Assembly (NCBI GenBank): GCA_026874595.1
Contig: CM049317.1
Location: 45,594,401-45,658,400, forward strand
DNA length: 64,000 bases
Reading direction: 5' to 3'
Origin: Sipunculus nudus
Lineage: Eukaryota > Annelida > Sipuncula > Golfingiida > Sipunculidae
A program made the position numbers and the translations under genes. Under the pieces are notes generated by a model. It ran no database searches and was not told the DNA's origin. It worked only from the letters and a program-made list of their open reading frames with translations. This document shows positions 59,450 to 64,000 of the stretch, piece by piece; positions within the stretch are counted from its first letter, which is position 1; each line of letters opens with the position of its first letter.

Positions 59450-61235
59450 TCCAGCTGACATAGGGAAGAGACGTACAGTACACACGGTACAGACTGGAAC
59501 TGCATGTGACATGTACTGTAACAGTACAGGGGATAAAACCAAGCACGGATCCTGGATGATCTCAGTTCTGGATATGGTCCATACAGCTGATTAACGTGCC
59601 AAAATAAAGATAAACCAAGATAATCATCTGTACTGTCTCTTACCTGTACATTCAATGACTAATTATATATAAATACCGACCGGGAAGTCATGGAAATGAA
59701 GCCAGTATTTGTATGAAAAATAACGTGCCTGCCTGTCAGTTTTATATATACCCAGTGTACCAACTCGTAATATATTATTGGGAATATATTGGCCCGGGGG
59801 GGGGGGGGTTAGGCTATATACAATAGAAATTCATTTCTTTGTCAGGGTATAATAGTTTGCATCGCTTCTACCGTTAAATAAAACACCTGGTCGTGCAAAC
59901 AACAACGTCGTGCAATCAAAAAACATTCAGGTATATTCATAGAGGTTAAATCAACCCCCCCCCCCCCCCCCCCCCGTTTGGTCAGGGCGGGGGGGGGGGG
60001 GGTGTCATGGAGGGAACCCTCTGAAAATTGTTTTTTGAATACACGCTATATTATTGTACATGTAAGCTTAGCTAAGGTCACTCTTCAAACGTTCCTTGTA
60101 TCTATTTGTGTGTATGTGTCCTCGCGTTAATATACCGCAGTAACACAAGTACCACACTAAGTCAATTTCGCCCAAACACCTAGGCTAAAAATCCCTAAAC
60201 CGTTTATTTTTGGCTGAGAAATTTGGGAGCTACTGTATATATTAAGGCGGTAAAATGAATATATTGTTTAGCTAACAACTTAAAAGGGTGAGACTAATAT
60301 TGTATCGCCAGATAGTGTATTTATTTATCAAACATTCCTTGGCATAACCAGCGGATCCACCAGGAACTGGTGTCTCATTTTCCACGAAGAGAGGACAATG
60401 CCAGCTTGACGGAGTGCTCACACGGGCCTACTGTAAGTTCTGATTAAACGCCGCCTTGTTGAGCTCGCGATTCGTGCATGATCATTATAAACTGATTTAA
60501 AGTGGGGATGTTTGTATCAGCCAAGTTTTAATGATAAAGTGTGTGGTAATGTTTTTTTTGGTAGGAAAATGTATTAAGATATACTTAATGAAACAATGGA
60601 TCATTGGCTACATAGCTAGAGCACCTGCAATACTTGGTGGGGCGGGTGGGGTGGGATAAGCGAATCCGTGTAAAACATTTATAAGAGGATTCCATAGACG
60701 GTTTTCCCATTAATTGCAAAATTAAGTGGACACTGCTGGCTTGATAGAGTGTGCATTCAGACCTATGACGTTGAAAGCCCACCATATATACATCCAGGGG
60801 TCTACATGATTATGTGCGGACACAATGTATAAAGCATACATAATCAGTAATGGTGCAGGGGTTAGTGGCTCTCCAGCTTCAAGCACTTTGTAAGGGGCGG
60901 GGGGGATTTTATTGACATTTTTTTTCAAAAACAGATCCCTAACCCATTGGGAGGACTTTCTGAAAAACAAATGTTACGAAAACAGAATAATGTAAAATAT
61001 ACAACCGGGTAAAGCCTGCTGTAACTGCGGCTTTCTATGCTGTGGACTAAGAATGTTCCATTTTATTTCTTATATACTATTCAGAGGTCGTATTAGTATT
61101 TAGAATTTGGTTCGATTATAAAAGCTTCAGGAACCCACAGGAATCCCTAAAGTTTAATCCCTTTACACAAGTGCACATAAGCTAAGTTGTATTCATTGAC
61201 TCAACGCCTATAGTCTAATAAACTTATTTATTTTA
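59450..61235. other. Upstream region of lectin copy B
   Basis: Conserved with 25092-26790, strongest in the first ~220 bp (putative 5' UTR and promoter). Poly-G and poly-C runs at about 59796, 59946 and 59985. No gene seen. Confidence 0.4.
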
Positions 61236-61453
61236 CATGGATTGTACATATAGTTATTCTAACTAATCAAGGCACTCTCCATGGCTCGGATGATGGTTCG
61301 GTAGTCTGTAGGGTAGAAGGAAACCGGAGGACCCGGAGAAAACCACCGGCCCTTGACGGGTTACTACAACCCACTCTCAAACCCACACCGGGAATCGAAC
61401 CCGGGCGCAGGCGGAAAGAGCCGGGCGTTTAACCCCTCGACTGTCCAGGCCCC
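61236..61453 (-). repeat. tRNA-derived SINE, copy B
   Basis: Duplicated partner of 26796-26986 and more complete at the tail ('acatggattgtacatatagttat'). B box GGGTTCGATTCCC and core TTTTCTCCGGGTCCTCCGGT read on the minus strand. Confidence 0.8.
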
Positions 61454-61639
61454 AGGTGTGTGCCAGCACCAAGGTGAATAAGACGATCTCTTTACATCCC
61501 AACAAATAAGGCATCCACCATGTCTATGTACAGACCTCTCAAGCCGGAGAATATCTGTGCCTGATACCCCCATAGTGCCACATACCTCGCACGGCTCAAC
61601 CAACCATGGGCTCAATTTCCATTCTCAATGGGGTGTGTG

Positions 61640-61815
61640 GGGGGGGGGGGGGGGGGGGGGGAACCACAACCATTCACCGATGACACATAGGCTATTGTAC
61701 GGGTGTATGACATTCAACCCCCTCCCTCATTTTTCTTCTTATATACTGTTATTATGACAATAATAAATTTATCATAGTTGAGGAGTGGGGGGGGGGGGGG
61801 GGGGGAGGGGGGCAA
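61640..61815. repeat. Poly-G tracts
   Basis: Two long G runs (about 61639-61661 and 61787-61806) matching shorter runs at 27.16 and 27.30 kb, so they have expanded or contracted since the duplication. They are prone to assembly error. Confidence 0.85.
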
Positions 61816-62160
61816 TTGTTGTCAGCTTATTGCGACTGTCGAATGTATGTACCGGCTGAGGGGGTTGGATGTGTGATTAAAAAAAAGTGTTTTCACAATT
61901 AAGCAATAGTGAATCAATTTGAGTATAAAATAAGACGGAATGAATTCCCTCCAGAAATCAACGAGAAGTAAAAATGCTTTCCTTAAAAATCCTAATAAAA
62001 AAATGCATAATTTATCTATTTGAGGGTTAAATGGCGGAGTACCCCAGTGTCGTGGAAACGGAAAAATCAAATTATGTTATCAGATATTTTGCTATTTTAT
62101 TCAATTCTGGAACTCTACCTTTCATTGATACTTGAAAAAATTTGAAACACCTTAATAATT

Positions 62161-63595
62161 TAACTTGACCAAAAGTTAAATTTACAACAGCAATAGGAAA
62201 TTATAAAAATGGAGGTTTGAAAATGGCAGATGTAAATGCAATCATTCAGACACAAAGGATAAAATGGATAAACAGGTTACTTGATGGAAAGTGTAAAAAG
62301 TGGATAGCTATTCCATTATTTTATTTTGAAAAAAAATAGGTGGTATTAATGCTATTGGGCATAATTTGAAAGTAACAGCTGTACCAGGCAAAATTCCACT
62401 GTTTTATAAGGAAGTTTTCAGAGACTGGGCTTCATTTAACAGTAAACCTCCAGAAACCTATCAAGAGGTTTTGAGAGAGCTACTCTGGAATAACAAATAT
62501 ATTTTAGTTAACAAAAAGAGAATATTTTACAGAGAACTCAGTGAGAGTGGAATTAACTATGTATCTGACATTTTCAGCCATAATTGACATATGCTTAAAG
62601 TTGAAGAGGTTTTAAATCAGTATTAACTGGGTACAAATATACCACTCATTACCAAAATCGTGGCTAAGGATACTTAAAAATGAAAATTACCTTACTGCTG
62701 TTACCAATGATCTTAAGCATATATCTGATACTTCTTCACTTAATACCAAGACTATATATGAAAAAATAATTGAAAAGAAATTAGCTACTTCATCAGCATT
62801 TTATTTTTGGAAGAATAATCACAAACTGGATGAAAAACGGTGGGGGTATTGCTTAGAAGCAATTTATGGGGTCAGTATTTATGCTGATTCCCGTGAGTTC
62901 CAATATAAACTGCTAAATAATTATTTCCCTATAAATCAAATTTTATTTAAATGGAATCTAAAGGACACTGATAAATGTTCATATTGTGTAGAAAGTGTAG
63001 AATCAGTACAACATCTATTTTATGAATGTAGTAGAGCCACTTCTTTTTATAATAGAATTTTAAAATATTTTTCTGGCAGCAAAGAAATATTACCAGAATG
63101 GGAATTTCATGTTGCATTGTTTGGTTGTGTACCTGTTAATAACGATAATCTGTTAGTTAACCAAATTTTGCTTGTAATGAGAATAATCTTGTATAAAAAT
63201 CGTGAATCAACTCATGGAAATTTGGAAAGACCAGTTGTACATCTGCTCCATAAATTCTTACAATACTTGAAAAATATATATATATATATGATAGATAATA
63301 GAATTGCAAGAAGACATAACTTATTAGAATTTCATCAAGAAAAATGGGAACCTGTTTTAAATTATTTATAAAGAATATTGATATATCATTTTTTCCTAGT
63401 TGAAACATGGAACGTTTTAAGTACAAGCTTTCTAAACCTATATGTGGTTGTATGTGTAGTTTGTGTATTTTCCATGTTTTGTAAATTTATGTTTCCATGT
63501 TTTTCCATGTATGTTTTGTAAACTTGTAATATGTGAAACAGTTGAAAGTGTATGTATTGGTTTACGAAATAAATATATGTTAAAAAAATATTTTT
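62161..63595 (+). mobile_element. 5'-truncated LINE (non-LTR retrotransposon)
   Basis: Absent from the matching place in copy A (about 27676), so it is a private insertion. It contains the C-terminal end of a LINE ORF2 and a 3' end in 'aaataaatatatgttaaaaaaa'. The target duplication is obscured by A/T-rich flanks. Confidence 0.85.
62200..63371 (+). pseudogene. LINE ORF2 C-terminal fragment (zinc-binding region)
   Basis: Frame-broken at first (stops at about 62337 and 62585, frame change near 62625), then open to the stop at 63371. Contains IYHSLPKSWLRIL, SREFQYKLLN and CSYC...ESVQHLFYEC, the CCHC-like zf-RVT motif found after reverse transcriptase in L1/Jockey-type LINEs. The reverse transcriptase core and endonuclease are lost to 5' truncation. 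Confidence 0.85.
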
Positions 63596-64000
63596 TTAAT
63601 AAAATACTTTTTATTATATGCAGTTCGGACGTTTATTTAATGACAAAATTACACTCATATGATAACGTTCCTCACGCAGCGGCTATTTACTGCAGTCCCT
63701 GGCTTTAACAACATTGTATAGCAGGAGTAACTGGTTCTGACCACCAGGGTTGACAGAGAGCAAAGATTGTAATCAGACCAATGAGAGCGTGGTACAGGAT
63801 TGTGCATCCAGCTCCAAATTTTAAACATGCGACATCCGCCCTCGTTTGTCTGATGACACAAGTTCTGGCAAAGAGCCAATTATCAGAACAACAAGCGAGA
63901 GTTTCGGCGTCTCATTTTCCTTACACGACCAGACATGGTGAACCTTTTGATGCAAGCAAATATAGCTATAACGATATCAAAATGTTTGTAACGGCAAAGG
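63596..64000. other. Duplicated block, no gene seen
   Basis: Matches 27690-28090. The possible signal-peptide frame of copy A is shifted here by a missing base, so no coding call is made. Confidence 0.5.

Larger units (their letters stand above)
54720..64000. repeat. Segmental duplication, copy B
   Basis: Colinear with 10595-28166 in the same orientation and running to the window edge. The left breakpoint falls between the transmembrane and tail exons of the lectin receptor. Private features are a LINE (62161-63595) and a deletion joining the equivalents of 10945 and 13010. Confidence 0.9.

Overview
This is eukaryotic, AT-rich, repeat-dense DNA, most likely from a bivalve mollusc. I infer this from secreted and transmembrane C-type lectin genes built of phase-1 exons, tRNA-derived SINEs with a GC-rich conserved core, a palindrome-headed element carrying tandem satellite repeats (resembling mollusc 'pearl'/Helentron-type elements), and abundant (AT)n and poly-G tracts. 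The species cannot be fixed from the sequence alone. Nothing prokaryotic is present. Coding exons are few; most long open frames here lie in repeats.

Layout. 1-5 kb: an isolated minus-strand open frame, SINE remnants and a MITE (2989-3926). 5152-6937 (+): three exons of a PAN/Apple + C-type lectin gene whose start exon I could not find. 7.9-9.0 kb: a degenerate satellite-bearing element. 10039-25091 (-): a lectin receptor ('copy A') for which an eight-exon model closes perfectly (1,440 nt, 479 aa): signal peptide, two C-type lectin domains, Ser/Thr-rich stalk, transmembrane segment, and a cytoplasmic tail with an internal repeat and an NPLY motif. Its introns hold a 13-bp minisatellite, a second MITE with 9-bp target duplications and, at 14551-20443, a 5.9-kb DNA transposon with ~125-bp terminal inverted repeats.

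The transposon carries a decayed ~1,530-codon gene. Its C-terminal third contains all five acidic landmarks of the FEN/XPG (PIN-like) nuclease fold, followed by a tesmin/TSO1-type CXC cysteine domain. I do not recognise a named transposon superfamily with this architecture. It is the best candidate for something undescribed.

28-50 kb is almost entirely repeats: AT microsatellites, a ~150-bp tandem family (30 kb and 40 kb), satellite arrays of a 278-bp unit (33.5-34.6 and 45.0-49.6 kb), a foldback-like element (36612-38956) with 8-bp target duplications, and a 25-bp minisatellite (50.2-50.7 kb). 54720-64000 is a second, shorter copy ('copy B') of the 10.6-28.2 kb block. It repeats the lectin receptor exons with intact reading frames but lacks the stalk exon, has a GC instead of GT donor after the transmembrane exon, and has no recognisable tail exon. 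Copy B is the empty site for both transposons found in copy A, and carries its own private LINE insertion, so the order of events can be read: SINE first, then the segmental duplication, then the private insertions.

Together the lectin genes look like a local cluster of recognition genes: one PAN-lectin and two related double-lectin receptors, one of which has a clear signalling or endocytic tail. None keeps the classical EPN/QPD plus WND sugar-binding signature, so calcium-dependent sugar binding should not be assumed.
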